From: Sva-07 sp035527095
GTDB taxonomy: Bacteria > Actinomycetota > Acidimicrobiia > Acidimicrobiales > Ilumatobacteraceae
Direction: 5' to 3'
DNA length: 57,807 nt
Assembly: GCA_035527095.1 (NCBI GenBank)
Contig: DATLBC010000022.1
Location: 1 to 57,807, forward strand
The position numbers and the translations under genes are program-made. Below are positions 16,605 through 24,688 of the stretch, in pieces. Position 1 is the first letter of the stretch, and each line of letters starts with the position of its first letter. Under the pieces are notes generated by a model that made no database searches, was not told the origin of the DNA, and saw only the letters and a program-made list of their open reading frames with translations.

Positions 16605-17390
16605 TCATGCGGTCGACCCGCCATCGACGACGAGAACATGGCCGGTGACGAACTCCGCAAGACCGGACACCAGGAACAGCACGGCTCGCGCCACGTGATC
16701 GGGCTGGCCGACCAGTCCGAGCGGGTTGGCGGAGATGCGGGACGCGATGTCGACACCGCTGGCCTTCAACGGCTCGAGTTGGTCCTGCACGCCGGGTGTG
16801 TCGATCACCCCGGGCGCCACGGCGTTGACGCGAATTCCTCGGGGTCCGAGCTCGCGGGCGAAGGCGCGTGTCAGCGATACGACGGCGGCCTTCGACGCCG
16901 CATACGCCGAGATGTTCGTCCCGCCACCGAGCGCGGCGATCGAGGCGAGGTTGACGATCGATCCGCCGGCAGGCATGTGCGTCGCCGCCTCGCGGGCAAC
17001 GCTGAACGTCGATCGGACGTTCACGTCGAGCATGCGCGAGACGAAATCGTCGGAGGCGTCGAGCATCGGGCCGGTCGTCGGGAAGATGCCCGCGTTGTTG
17101 ACGACGATGTCGAGACGATCGTCGTTCCCCGCCGCCAGACGCACCGCGGCAACGACGTCGTCAGCGCGCGTGATGTCGCACTGGACGAATCCAGCACCGG
17201 TGGCCTCGGCTGCGACCGCCGACGACTCGTCGATGTCGCCGATCGTCACGATCGCCCCGGCGTCGACCAATCGACGTGCGATGGCCGCGCCGATTCCCTG
17301 GCCTCCCCCGGTGACCAGCGCCCGCTTGCCAGCCAGGTCGATCAGCTCGGATGCAGGTGCGACGTCGACGGAGACGAGCTGATCGGTCAC
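16605..17390 (-). CDS. SDR family oxidoreductase
   Basis: This 261-aa protein is a classical short-chain dehydrogenase: cofactor motif TGGGQGIG at residues 27-34, NNAG at 98-101, catalytic S150 and Y163-xxx-K167 (YAASK). The GDID after beta-2 points to NAD(H). It oxidises or reduces an alcohol/ketone in the same operon as a SnoaL-like protein, an acyl-CoA ligase and an acyl-CoA dehydrogenase. The start is GTG at 17390, with TAATCT seven bases before it, so the transcript is probably leaderless and this promoter drives the four-gene run. Confidence 0.92.
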   Translation of the reverse strand: MTDQLVSVDVAPASELIDLAGKRALVTGGGQGIGAAIARRLVDAGAIVTIGDIDESSAVAAEATGAGFVQCDITRADDVVAAVRLAAGNDDRLDIVVNNAGIFPTTGPMLDASDDFVSRMLDVNVRSTFSVAREAATHMPAGGSIVNLASIAALGGGTNISAYAASKAAVVSLTRAFARELGPRGIRVNAVAPGVIDTPGVQDQLEPLKASGVDIASRISANPLGLVGQPDHVARAVLFLVSGLAEFVTGHVLVVDGGSTA

Positions 17391-17397
17391 GCCGCCG

Positions 17398-17403
17398 AGA
17401 TTA
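17398..17403 (-). promoter_or_regulatory. -10 box TAATCT of a leaderless promoter
   Basis: TAATCT on the minus strand ends seven bases before the GTG start at 17390. This fits a transcript starting at or next to the start codon. Confidence 0.55.
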
Positions 17404-17452
17404 CCGAAGCCTCGTTAAGAATCATGCGCCCAGCGCCGGCAGCGCGAAGCCA

Positions 17453-17536
17453 CCACGATCCAGCCACCACGACGGTTCGACCACGACGATGCGATCACGA
17501 CGATGCGACCACGACGGTTCGGCCACGACCGGGCGA
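17453..17536 (+). repeat. 14-bp tandem repeat, six units
   Basis: Six head-to-tail units of 14 bases, best form CCACGACGATGCGA; neighbouring units differ at one to a few positions and the first and last are the most diverged. The array runs directly into the first of two 38-bp palindromic repeats (the last two bases are shared). It lies in the 238-bp gap between the SDR start and the P450 stop. No open frame of interest crosses it. Confidence 0.85.
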
Positions 17537-17633
17537 TGAGCGAACCGACCGGATACGGCGGCTCCGCTCATCACAACCCGCCAACATCAACCAGCGATGA
17601 GCGAACCGACCGCATGCGGCGGTTTGGCTCATC
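17535..17633. repeat. Pair of 38-bp palindromic repeats, 61-bp period
   Basis: Copies lie at 17535-17572 and 17596-17633, both starting GATGAGCGAACCGACCG and ending in GCTCATC, in the same orientation with a 23-base spacer. The second copy overlaps the end of the P450 gene: its CTCATCG contains that gene's stop codon (CGA TGA on the minus strand). Confidence 0.9.
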
Positions 17634-18894
17634 GGTAGGTGACGTCGAGTTCGAGGTGTTCGAGGCCGCGGAGGATGAAACTGCGGCCGTAGCGCAGCGA
17701 CGCCTCGTCGACGACCGCGATCGTGTCGAGCCGTGCCGCGAGTGTCTGGAGCGCGCAGACCGCCTCGAGCCGCGCCAGAGCGGCGCCGAGGCAGAAGTGG
17801 ATGCCGTGCCCGAACGCCAGATGCTGGTTCACGCCCGGGCGATCGGGGCGGAACTCCTCGGGGTCGTCGAAGACGCGATCGTCGTGATCAGCCGAGCCGT
17901 ACATCACCCAGACCGTCGAGCCGGCAGCGACCGGGGTGCCGGCGATTTCGGTGTCGGAGGTGACGATGCGGAATAGACCCTGGTTGGGACTCGCCCAGCG
18001 CAGCGCTTCCTCGACGACGAGCGATGCCCGGATGGGGTCGGCCTTGAGCCGCTCCCATTCGTCGGGGTGGTTGGCGAGTTGCACCATCACGTCGGCGAGC
18101 AGGCTCGCCGTTGTCTCGCTGCCCGCCACCTGAATCTGGCGGATGATCGACAGCATCTCGGCCATCCCGAGCGGTCCACCCTCGACGCCGTCCGCAGGGG
18201 TCAGCTCGGCATTGAGGAGGTCAGTCAGGAAATCGTCTCGAGGGGTGTCCCGTCGATCCTCGATCTCGGACGCGAAGTACCGCTGCTGCTCGACGATGTC
18301 GAGCTCGGCGGCGACACGTTCGTCGTCGGTGATCGTGCGACCGATCGCGGCGACCGACGAATCGGCCCAACGCTTGAACTCCGCCTGACGGGTTTCGGGC
18401 ACTTCCAGGATCACCGCGACCGCTCGCACCGGCAAAGCCACCGCAAACGAGTTGAGGAAGTCGACACGCCCCGCACCCTCGAAGCCATCGACGAGCTCGT
18501 TGCAGATCGTTCGGATCGCAGGTTCGAGCTCCTTCACCCGCTTCGGCGTGAATGCCTTCGAGACGAGCTGGCGATATCTGGTGTGCGATGGCGCGTCTTC
18601 GGTGAGCATCGTCGGCACATTGGGCCAGCCCTGCGCGATCACCTCTCGGAGCCGAGCGAGCAGCTCGGGTGACGGCTTGGCCGCCGGTGTGCCGAACCGT
18701 GACGAGAAGGTCGCAGGTTCGTGGAGAATGCGCTTGACGTCCTCGTGACGCGACACGGCGAAGATCGACTCGCCAGGGCGGCCGAATTGCGCTCCATCGA
18801 GCTCGAGCACAGGGGCCTGGTCGCGCATCTCGCGGTAGTGCGGGTACGGACACTGCACCACCGCGTCATCGGTGGCATCGAAACTGACGGTCAT
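17629..18894 (-). CDS. Cytochrome P450
   Basis: This 421-aa soluble P450 has all the family marks: I-helix oxygen-activation block AGSETT, the ExxR of the K-helix (EEALRW), and the haem loop FGHGIHFCLG with the axial Cys near residue 368. It should insert one oxygen atom with electrons from a ferredoxin and reductase, neither of which is adjacent. I chose ATG 18894, whose ATGA overlaps the stop of the Rieske oxygenase gene upstream; the track-independent alternative 12 bases earlier lacks this coupling. The three genes 89-aa protein, Rieske oxygenase and P450 form one chain of 4-nt overlaps, so the P450 probably acts on the Rieske enzyme's substrate or product. Confidence 0.95.
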   Translation of the reverse strand: MTVSFDATDDAVVQCPYPHYREMRDQAPVLELDGAQFGRPGESIFAVSRHEDVKRILHEPATFSSRFGTPAAKPSPELLARLREVIAQGWPNVPTMLTEDAPSHTRYRQLVSKAFTPKRVKELEPAIRTICNELVDGFEGAGRVDFLNSFAVALPVRAVAVILEVPETRQAEFKRWADSSVAAIGRTITDDERVAAELDIVEQQRYFASEIEDRRDTPRDDFLTDLLNAELTPADGVEGGPLGMAEMLSIIRQIQVAGSETTASLLADVMVQLANHPDEWERLKADPIRASLVVEEALRWASPNQGLFRIVTSDTEIAGTPVAAGSTVWVMYGSADHDDRVFDDPEEFRPDRPGVNQHLAFGHGIHFCLGAALARLEAVCALQTLAARLDTIAVVDEASLRYGRSFILRGLEHLELDVTYR

Positions 18895-20237
18895 CGAGCG
18901 ATCCATTCACCGAGGATGGCGTGAAAATGCCGCGGCTTGGTCTCCTGGTAGTCGGCGAAGGTCACGCCGGGCTTGATCATGGCTTCGAGACCCAACTGCA
19001 CCTCGGGCAGGTTGTAGACGTCCTGGTTGAACACACGGCCGAGCATGCCGAGCTCGGTGGCCACCGTCCAATCCTCGTCGTCCGTCAGCCAGTGGATCGG
19101 CGCCGCAGGTGGTCGCTCGTCGCCCGGATACGGCGACAGGAACATGCACTCCATGATCGAGCGACGGTGGTCGTTGCCATATGGGCGGAACCGGTACACG
19201 ATCCGGTTGTACGCCCCCCAGGGATGGAAGTTCGGGAACACGGTGTAATAGATGCTCTCGGTCAACTCGCCGTCGCACAACTCGTCGGCTCGGTCGCCGA
19301 TCGCAGGCCGCAGCGCGTCTCGGGCTGATTCCGCAGCGAGATGCCTCGCCGTCTCGTCGAGCGGCACGATCATCCGTGGCTCTTCGTCGAGGTTGCGGTC
19401 GCTCATGGCGTCGAAGATGTCCTGCTGGGTCGGCTCCCAGGTGAGGTGCGGGCTCGGCACGCCATTCGGGGTGATCGCCCGACTGAAGTTGCCGAAGACG
19501 TCGTACTGCGTGATGGCGTCACCGAGGCTCGGCAGGAGCTGCGGGTGCGTCGCGACCACGTGAAAGGCCTCCATGAACGCTTCCTGAGCGACCTTCCAGT
19601 TGCAGTTCATCACCTTGGCGACGTGCGCCTCCTTGTAGCGATCCTCCAGCGGCCAGCGGGTGAAGTGGTCGCTCAGGTCGCCCAGGTGATCTTCGAGCGG
19701 AGCGGCATCGAGGTCCATGTTGATGAACACGAAGCCACCCCACGTGCCGACGAGCACCTCGGGCAACCCCCATTGGTCCGGTTCGAGCCGAGGGAAGTCC
19801 CACTGACACGGCACCTGCTTGAGGCAGCCGTTCAGTTCCCACGCGAAGCCGTGGAAGGCGCAGCGCAGCTCGGTGTCCCGCCCGGCGTGCTCACGGATCC
19901 GACGCCCTCGGTGGGGGCAGACGTTGTGAAACGCACTGATCTCAGCGGGCGCCGACCGCACGACGAGGATCGACCGGCCGACGACGTCATAGGTGATGTG
20001 GTCGCCGACTTCGGGGATGTCTTCCTCTCGACACGCCATCTGCCAGACCTTGGTCCAGACCTTCTCGACCTCGAGTTGGTGGAACTCGGCGCTCGTGTAG
20101 CGCTCGACGGGCACGTCGGCTTCGCTCGGCGGCATCGGCGAGAACCACCGGAGCACCTCGGGCACTTCGTGACTGTCGGTGTCGAGCAACTGCTGATACG
20201 TCAGCGTCGGAGGCTTCGTGTAGTCGATCGCGGTCAC
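18891..20237 (-). CDS. Rieske non-haem iron oxygenase, alpha subunit (RHO 3)
   Basis: This 448-aa oxygenase has Rieske ligands C107/H109 and C126/H129 (CPHRGRR ... CAFHGFAW) and an iron site NWKVAQEAFMEAFHVVATH. It is closely related to RHO 2 (6012-7622) along its whole length, but lacks RHO 2's inserted module of about 60 residues. A free-standing copy of that module is encoded directly upstream and overlaps this gene by 4 bases. The start is GTG 20237: it has GAAGGAAG six bases upstream and makes the GTGA overlap; the longer frame has no such support. Confidence 0.93.
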   Translation of the reverse strand: MTAIDYTKPPTLTYQQLLDTDSHEVPEVLRWFSPMPPSEADVPVERYTSAEFHQLEVEKVWTKVWQMACREEDIPEVGDHITYDVVGRSILVVRSAPAEISAFHNVCPHRGRRIREHAGRDTELRCAFHGFAWELNGCLKQVPCQWDFPRLEPDQWGLPEVLVGTWGGFVFINMDLDAAPLEDHLGDLSDHFTRWPLEDRYKEAHVAKVMNCNWKVAQEAFMEAFHVVATHPQLLPSLGDAITQYDVFGNFSRAITPNGVPSPHLTWEPTQQDIFDAMSDRNLDEEPRMIVPLDETARHLAAESARDALRPAIGDRADELCDGELTESIYYTVFPNFHPWGAYNRIVYRFRPYGNDHRRSIMECMFLSPYPGDERPPAAPIHWLTDDEDWTVATELGMLGRVFNQDVYNLPEVQLGLEAMIKPGVTFADYQETKPRHFHAILGEWIAR

Positions 20238-20503
20238 GTGTTGGCTTCCTTCTGACTGGTGGTCGAGTCCGGGCTCGCTGACTCGGTCTGGCGAAAACGT
20301 GGCAGCACGGCGAGGCGGGGCGGAAGCTGCGGGCCCGCAAGCCATCCGCACAGGTGGGGGTCGGCGTGGTACACGTCGCCGCTGACCCAGCGACCGTCAG
20401 GGGTGAAGACCCCGACCTTCCCGTCGCGTGCGGTGACGGTCAGGTTGCCGTCGTCGCGGACGTCGTAGAGCGCGCCGCTCAGTGCATGCTTTCGTTGTCG
20501 CAT
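20234..20503 (-). CDS. Small protein homologous to the inserted module of a Rieske oxygenase
   Basis: This 89-aa protein is not a known family to me. Residues about 6-64 align without gaps to residues 289-347 of RHO 2 (6012-7622), with about 21 of 59 identical, including G, Y, paired DG turns and the block DPHLC-x-W. The segment looks like a small beta-rich unit. Its stop overlaps the GTG start of RHO 3 (GTGA), so the two proteins are made in a coupled way. I infer that it binds RHO 3 and supplies in trans what RHO 2 has built in: a small subunit or substrate-channel cap. The last 25 residues are a polar tail. Confidence 0.8.
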   Translation of the reverse strand: MRQRKHALSGALYDVRDDGNLTVTARDGKVGVFTPDGRWVSGDVYHADPHLCGWLAGPQLPPRLAVLPRFRQTESASPDSTTSQKEANT

Positions 20504-20618
20504 CGAAACCCCCGGATCGTGGTGTGGGTGACACGATCACAGGTGCGAGCGTCAACGATCAGGGCCAAAGGTCCCGGAATTGACCAACTGGCCGATTCGA
20601 CGCGATTCCGCGCCGAGC

Positions 20619-20656
20619 GATGAGCGAGGCACGCAGATGTGGTGCGTTCGCTCATC
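20619..20656. repeat. 38-bp palindromic repeat, divergent single copy
   Basis: It has perfect 9-bp arms GATGAGCGA and TCGCTCATC but a centre unlike the other copies. It lies between the 89-aa protein gene and the SnoaL-like gene. No partner copy is seen 61 bases away. Confidence 0.7.
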
Positions 20657-20691
20657 GCCTGCGACGTGAGCAGGGGTCGACCGTTGCCTGT

Positions 20692-21132
20692 TCAGTCGGG
20701 GTGTGCAACGGCCACGTTGCCCTCGGTCCACATGACCGTGAGCGTTCGGTGGGTGATCCGCCAGCCAGCGTCGGTGCGCGCCAATCGGTCCTCGTATCGC
20801 CCCGCGACGATGTAGTGCGGGCCGCCGGTTGCGGCCTCGCGGATGTGTTGGGCCTGCAGATAGCAGCGGTGCGTCGCGGCATCGCCGTCGACGGCGATCT
20901 CGTGGTTGCCGACGAGGTGCTGGCTCTCATCGAGATGCTGCAGCGCGCCGCGGATCCGCTCGCGAATCGCCTCGATCCCGACGAGTGTCGTTGGTATGCC
21001 CAGCTGGCCGGTCGCCTCCGGGACGAAGACGTCGTCGAGCAACGCCCAGTCCTTCGTGTCGAGTGCCCGGCAGTAGCGCAGCGCGACCTGGTGGATCTCA
21101 CGCTCGTCGATCAATACCTGAAGGTCGGTCAT
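20692..21132 (-). CDS. SnoaL-like / NTF2-fold protein
   Basis: This 146-aa protein has the SnoaL_4 start (IDEREIHQVALRYCRALDTKDWALLDDVFVPEATGQLG) and an end with DRLARTDAGWRITHRTLTVMW, both typical of this fold. I chose ATG 21132; the longer frame contains a tandem repeat and is not convincing. It follows an SDR by 49 bases on the same strand and precedes the Rieske/P450 genes, so it may be part of the same pathway as a dehydratase, isomerase or binding protein. Confidence 0.85.
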   Translation of the reverse strand: MTDLQVLIDEREIHQVALRYCRALDTKDWALLDDVFVPEATGQLGIPTTLVGIEAIRERIRGALQHLDESQHLVGNHEIAVDGDAATHRCYLQAQHIREAATGGPHYIVAGRYEDRLARTDAGWRITHRTLTVMWTEGNVAVAHPD

Positions 21133-21155
21133 GTCGGTGCTCCGTTCGAGTGCGA

Positions 21156-21186
21156 ATTCAGATGCGGGTTCAGATGCGGGTTCAGA
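21156..21186 (+). repeat. 12-bp tandem repeat, 2.5 units, at the SDR stop
   Basis: The unit TTCAGATGCGGG occurs twice and a third start TTCAGATGAT follows. The last unit contains the stop codon of the SDR gene (21182-21184 on the minus strand). This looks like a small slippage expansion. Confidence 0.7.
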
Positions 21187-21982
21187 TGATCGTCCAGCCA
21201 CCGTCGACCGCGAGGTTCTGGCCGGTGACGTAGCTCGCGGCGTCGCTCGCGAGGTAGAGCACCGCATTGGCGATGTCCGTCGGCGTGCCCTTGCGCCCGA
21301 GCGGCACGTTCGACGACCGCTTGGTGGTGATCGGCCCCATCAACCCGCTCACTGACGGGCTCGTCGGCCAGAAGTGCTCGATCTCGCCGGCGTGCATGCG
21401 GTCGAGCGTGGGCACGGGCACCACTCCGGGGCTGACTGCGTTGACCCGGATGCCGTGCGGCGACAGGTCGACGGCGAGGCTGCGGGTGAAGTGGATCGCC
21501 CCGGCCTTCGCTGTGTCGTAGCTCGTACCGAGACATGGCAGCAGGCCATCGACCGACGCGATGTTGACGATCGCTCCCCCGTCGCCCTGCTCGACCATGC
21601 GGGCAGCAACCGGTTTGCAGCAGTTGAACAGGCTGGCGAGGTTGATGTCGATCGATCGCTTCCACGACTCGACGCTCTGGTCGAGGATGCTGCCCGCCTC
21701 GTGGTACGAACCGGCGTTGTTGACGAGGATGTCGATCCGGTCGCCGAGCGACGCGAGGGTCGAGGCACACGCCGCCGAGTCGGTGACGTCGAGCACCATG
21801 GCGCGACCTCCGATCTCGTGTGCGACTCGTTTGGCACCCACGGCATCGATGTCGACCACTACGACCGAGGCTCCCGCAGCCGCGAGTTGTCGTGCGATGC
21901 CCTCGCCGATCCCCGTGGCGGCGCCGGTGACCACGGCTGTCCGACCCGAGAGGTCGAAGAGGCTCGCGATCGTCTCGTTCAT
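21182..21982 (-). CDS. SDR family oxidoreductase
   Basis: This 266-aa classical SDR has TGAATGIG at residues 19-26, VDID after beta-2 (NAD preference likely), NNAG at 98-101, S143 and Y155-xxx-K159 (YDTAK). The C-terminal block GQNLAVDGGWTII is the usual SDR end. It heads a minus-strand run with a SnoaL-like gene and, after 188 bases, the 89-aa protein/Rieske/P450 genes. ATG 21982 is preceded by TAACGT at seven bases, so transcription probably starts at the start codon. Confidence 0.93.
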   Translation of the reverse strand: MNETIASLFDLSGRTAVVTGAATGIGEGIARQLAAAGASVVVVDIDAVGAKRVAHEIGGRAMVLDVTDSAACASTLASLGDRIDILVNNAGSYHEAGSILDQSVESWKRSIDINLASLFNCCKPVAARMVEQGDGGAIVNIASVDGLLPCLGTSYDTAKAGAIHFTRSLAVDLSPHGIRVNAVSPGVVPVPTLDRMHAGEIEHFWPTSPSVSGLMGPITTKRSSNVPLGRKGTPTDIANAVLYLASDAASYVTGQNLAVDGGWTII

Positions 21983-21989
21983 CTGCGCG

Positions 21990-21995
21990 ACGTTA
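21990..21995 (-). promoter_or_regulatory. -10 box TAACGT of a leaderless promoter
   Basis: TAACGT on the minus strand, seven bases before the ATG at 21982. Confidence 0.55.
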
Positions 21996-22045
21996 CGGAC
22001 CAGCAGCCCGATCGCAGGAGTCGAACGCTCCGCCGCACCGGTGGC

Positions 22046-22144
22046 GATGAGCCAACCCGCCGCATCCGGTCACCTCGCTCATCACCGCGCCGACATTCCC
22101 CACCGCGATGAGCCAACCCGCCATATCCGGTCACCTCGCTCATC
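22046..22144. repeat. Pair of 38-bp palindromic repeats, 61-bp period
   Basis: Copies at 22046-22083 and 22107-22144 begin GATGAGCCAACCCGCC and end CACCTCGCTCATC, in the same orientation (opposite to the 17535 pair) with a 23-base spacer. They lie between two divergent genes. The second copy contains an ATG that opens a longer frame into the Rieske gene downstream; I do not take it as the start. Confidence 0.9.
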
Positions 22145-22194
22145 GCTACCGACCGGCCACCGGCCATCGCCGAAGCGTGTGCCACACTGAACTC

Positions 22195-23319
22195 GTGTTC
22201 CATGAGCTGCTCGACCGCCTCCGGATCAACGTCGAGTCCGGGCTGCCCGACCTGTGCGACGCACCGATGAAGGTGCCGGCGACGGCGTACTCCGACCCGA
22301 GGCAGTACGCGGACGAGATCGAACAGATCTTTCTGCGAGTGCCGTTGCTGGTGGCATTGAGTTGCGATGTCCGCGAGCCCGGCGACTACCTCGCGTACGA
22401 CATCGCGGGCCGACCGATCGTGGTCGTTCGCGGCGACGACGGTGTCGTGCGGACCCTGCTCAACATCTGTCGACATCGCGGCGCCCGCCTGACCGACGAG
22501 CACTGCGGCTCGGCGCGTCGATTCACCTGCCCGTACCACGCCTGGAGCTACGACAACCAGGGGGCGCTCGTCGGCGTCCCGGGCGACGACTCGTTCGGCG
22601 ACATCGACGTCACCGGCTTGCTCGAGCTGCCCACAGAGGAACGCCACGGCGCGGTCTTTGCGTCGCTCGACCCCGACGCAACGCTCGACCTCGACACCTG
22701 GCTCGACGGCGTCGGCGAGTCGCTCGAAGCGCTTCGACTCGACGAGTTGTACCCGTACCGCGTGCCGACAACGATCGCCAGCCCGAACTGGAAGCTCGCC
22801 GCCGACGGCTACCTCGACGGTTACCACATCGGCTACCTCCACCGGAACACCATCGGCCGCAAGTCGATCACCAATCGCAACACGTACGACTTCTTCGGAC
22901 CGCATGTGCGCATCGGGTTCGCCACGAAGATGACGCGCGACGAGACCGGCCCGGTCGATCCATCGCGGCTGGTCGACTACATGAGCCTCGTCCACTACAT
23001 CTTCCCGAACGTGTCGATCTCGGGGGGCCACGGCGACACGCTCATGCTGAGCAAGCTGCTCCCCGGACCCACGGTCGATCAGTCGAGCACCGTCCAGTTC
23101 CAGTACTACCGCGAGCCGGTCGAGGGCACGTTGGTCGAGATCGCCGAGGGCAAGCGCACGACCTACGAGGCGGTCGTCCGCGACGAGGACTGCGCAACGA
23201 TCTTCGGCATCAACGACGCGCTGGGCGCAATCGGTGACGGCCATGTGCTGTTCGGACGGAACGAGTCCGGCAACCAGCACCTCCACGACACGATCAGATC
23301 GTTGACCGGTCGCCGCTGA
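22195..23319 (+). CDS. Rieske non-haem iron oxygenase, alpha subunit (RHO 6 type)
   Basis: This 374-aa oxygenase has Rieske ligands C92/H94 and C112/H115 (CRHRGARL ... CPYHAWSY) and the iron site NWKLAADGYLDGYHIGYLH. It is more compact than the others in the window and belongs to a different RHO subgroup. I chose GTG 22195: the alternative ATG at 22108 lies inside a palindromic repeat and the extra 29 residues are low quality. No Shine-Dalgarno is evident, so this mRNA may also be leaderless. It is convergent with the SDR downstream. Confidence 0.9.
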   Translation: MFHELLDRLRINVESGLPDLCDAPMKVPATAYSDPRQYADEIEQIFLRVPLLVALSCDVREPGDYLAYDIAGRPIVVVRGDDGVVRTLLNICRHRGARLTDEHCGSARRFTCPYHAWSYDNQGALVGVPGDDSFGDIDVTGLLELPTEERHGAVFASLDPDATLDLDTWLDGVGESLEALRLDELYPYRVPTTIASPNWKLAADGYLDGYHIGYLHRNTIGRKSITNRNTYDFFGPHVRIGFATKMTRDETGPVDPSRLVDYMSLVHYIFPNVSISGGHGDTLMLSKLLPGPTVDQSSTVQFQYYREPVEGTLVEIAEGKRTTYEAVVRDEDCATIFGINDALGAIGDGHVLFGRNESGNQHLHDTIRSLTGRR

Positions 23320-23334
23320 CGCATGCGATCCCCG

Positions 23335-24108
23335 TCAGCGGCTGCCACCGTTGACCACGAGGGTGTGACCGGTGATCCACGATGCGGCGGGCGACGCCAG
23401 GAAGACCACTGCATCGGCCACATCATCAGGTGTGCCGAGACGACCGAGCGGGACGCCGAGACGTTCGGCCAGCTTCGGCAGGTCGTCGTCGGTCGCCCCG
23501 AAGAACTCCATGAACACCTCGGTCGGCACAGGACCGGGCGCAACGCCGTTGACCCGGATCTTCCGGGGAGCCAACTCGATCGAGAGCGTCCGGGTGAGGC
23601 TGTCGACACCAGCCTTGGCAACGGCGTAGGGGCCGTTGTTCGGAGACGCCTTGAGTGCTGCTGTCGACGAGATGTTCACGATCGATCCACCATCGTCCAA
23701 CACACGTACCGCCGCTCGGGCGCCCGTGAACACCGCACGCAGATTGACGTCCAACTGGTAATCCCACTGCCGGTCCGGCATGTCGGCGAGATGTCGAGGC
23801 GTCCGATCATCCGCGCCGCCGGCATTGCTGACCCACAGCGACAGTCCACCGAGTTCTGCGGCCGCACGTTCGGCCAACTCGTCGACGAACTCGCCGTCGG
23901 TGATGTCGCCGGCGATCGCCACCGCTCGCCGGCCCAGCTTGCGAACGTGCTCGGCAACCGCCTCGATCTCGTCGACGCGGCGGGCGGTCAGCACGACGTC
24001 GCAGCCAGCTTCGGCCAGCGCGAGCGCGATCCCCTCGCCGATCCCCCTGCCGGCACCGGTCACCACCGCTCGGCCACCGCCCAGCGCGAATCGATCGAGC
24101 ACACTCAT
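23335..24108 (-). CDS. SDR family oxidoreductase
   Basis: This 257-aa classical SDR carries TGAGRGIG at residues 17-24 and Y161-xxx-K165 (YAVAK) with S147/S148. After beta-2 it has TARR rather than an acidic residue, which suggests NADP(H). The usual NNAG is SNAG here. The end HTLVVNGGSR is typical. AGGGGGAA precedes the ATG. It ends 15 bases from the convergent Rieske gene and is divergent from the VOC gene. Confidence 0.93.
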   Translation of the reverse strand: MSVLDRFALGGGRAVVTGAGRGIGEGIALALAEAGCDVVLTARRVDEIEAVAEHVRKLGRRAVAIAGDITDGEFVDELAERAAAELGGLSLWVSNAGGADDRTPRHLADMPDRQWDYQLDVNLRAVFTGARAAVRVLDDGGSIVNISSTAALKASPNNGPYAVAKAGVDSLTRTLSIELAPRKIRVNGVAPGPVPTEVFMEFFGATDDDLPKLAERLGVPLGRLGTPDDVADAVVFLASPAASWITGHTLVVNGGSR

Positions 24109-24158
24109 GGTTCCCCCTCGCCGAACTGTCCAGTCACGGCCCCGACCCTACGCAGCAC

Positions 24159-24164
24159 TACGTT
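24159..24164 (+). promoter_or_regulatory. -10 box TACGTT of a leaderless promoter
   Basis: TACGTT followed by CGCCATC and then the GTG start at 24172. The same TACGTTCG sequence precedes three other starts in this window at the same distance. Confidence 0.6.
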
Positions 24165-24171
24165 CGCCATC

Positions 24172-24666
24172 GTGCTCGGAGGTCCGGTCCAACTCGCCTA
24201 TGCCGTCGGCAACGTCGAATTGGCCGCAGTCACGTGGGCCGCTCGGGGTGCCGGGCCGTTCTTCGTGCGTGAACACATCGAGGTCACCAACGTTCGCGTG
24301 CGCGGCGTCATGGCGACCTTCGATCACTCGTCCGCATACGGGCAATGGGGCGACGTGATGGTCGAGCTGATCCACCAGCACGACGGCGGTGACGACCCGG
24401 TCGTCGGAACCAGCGGCATCCATCACGTCGCGCATTTCGTCGACGACTTCGCGTCGACGTCAGCCGAGCTCTCGGCCGCGGGAAACGCCGAAGTCCTCTA
24501 CGCGGAGACGATCACCGGGATGCCGTTCGCATTTCACGACGGGCTGACCGATCGGGGCCATCTGATCGAGATCTACGAACGAACGTCTCCACTTGCAGCG
24601 TTCTACGAACTGGTCCGAGCTGCGTCGGTCGGCTGGGACGGCGCGGATCCGGTCCGGCACCTCTGA
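24172..24666 (+). CDS. VOC family protein (glyoxalase/dioxygenase fold)
   Basis: This 164-aa protein has the vicinal-oxygen-chelate beta-alpha-beta-beta-beta pattern: PVQLAYAVGNVELAAVTWAARGAGPFFV at the start, VMVELIHQHD, GIHHVAHFVDDFASTSAEL for the second repeat, and HLIEIYE with the metal-ligand Glu near the end. VOC enzymes use a divalent metal for ring cleavage, isomerisation or glutathione reactions; others only bind ligands. The start is GTG 24172 with a -10 box seven bases upstream. Possible role in aromatic degradation, from context only. Confidence 0.85.
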   Translation: MLGGPVQLAYAVGNVELAAVTWAARGAGPFFVREHIEVTNVRVRGVMATFDHSSAYGQWGDVMVELIHQHDGGDDPVVGTSGIHHVAHFVDDFASTSAELSAAGNAEVLYAETITGMPFAFHDGLTDRGHLIEIYERTSPLAAFYELVRAASVGWDGADPVRHL

Positions 24667-24688
24667 TCAGCGTCGGTTCGACGTGGGG

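Noticed and set aside
17535..17633. CRISPR-like look of repeat-spacer-repeat units
   Set aside because: There are only two repeats per site, sites are scattered, spacers are GC-rich and no Cas genes are in the window.
22108..22194. Earlier ATG start for the Rieske oxygenase at 22195
   Set aside because: The ATG is part of a palindromic repeat copy; the added residues are not like the family.
22147..22194. Possible -10 box before GTG 22195
   Set aside because: Only CACACT is found at the right distance, which lacks the leading T of TANNNT, so I did not count it among the leaderless promoters.
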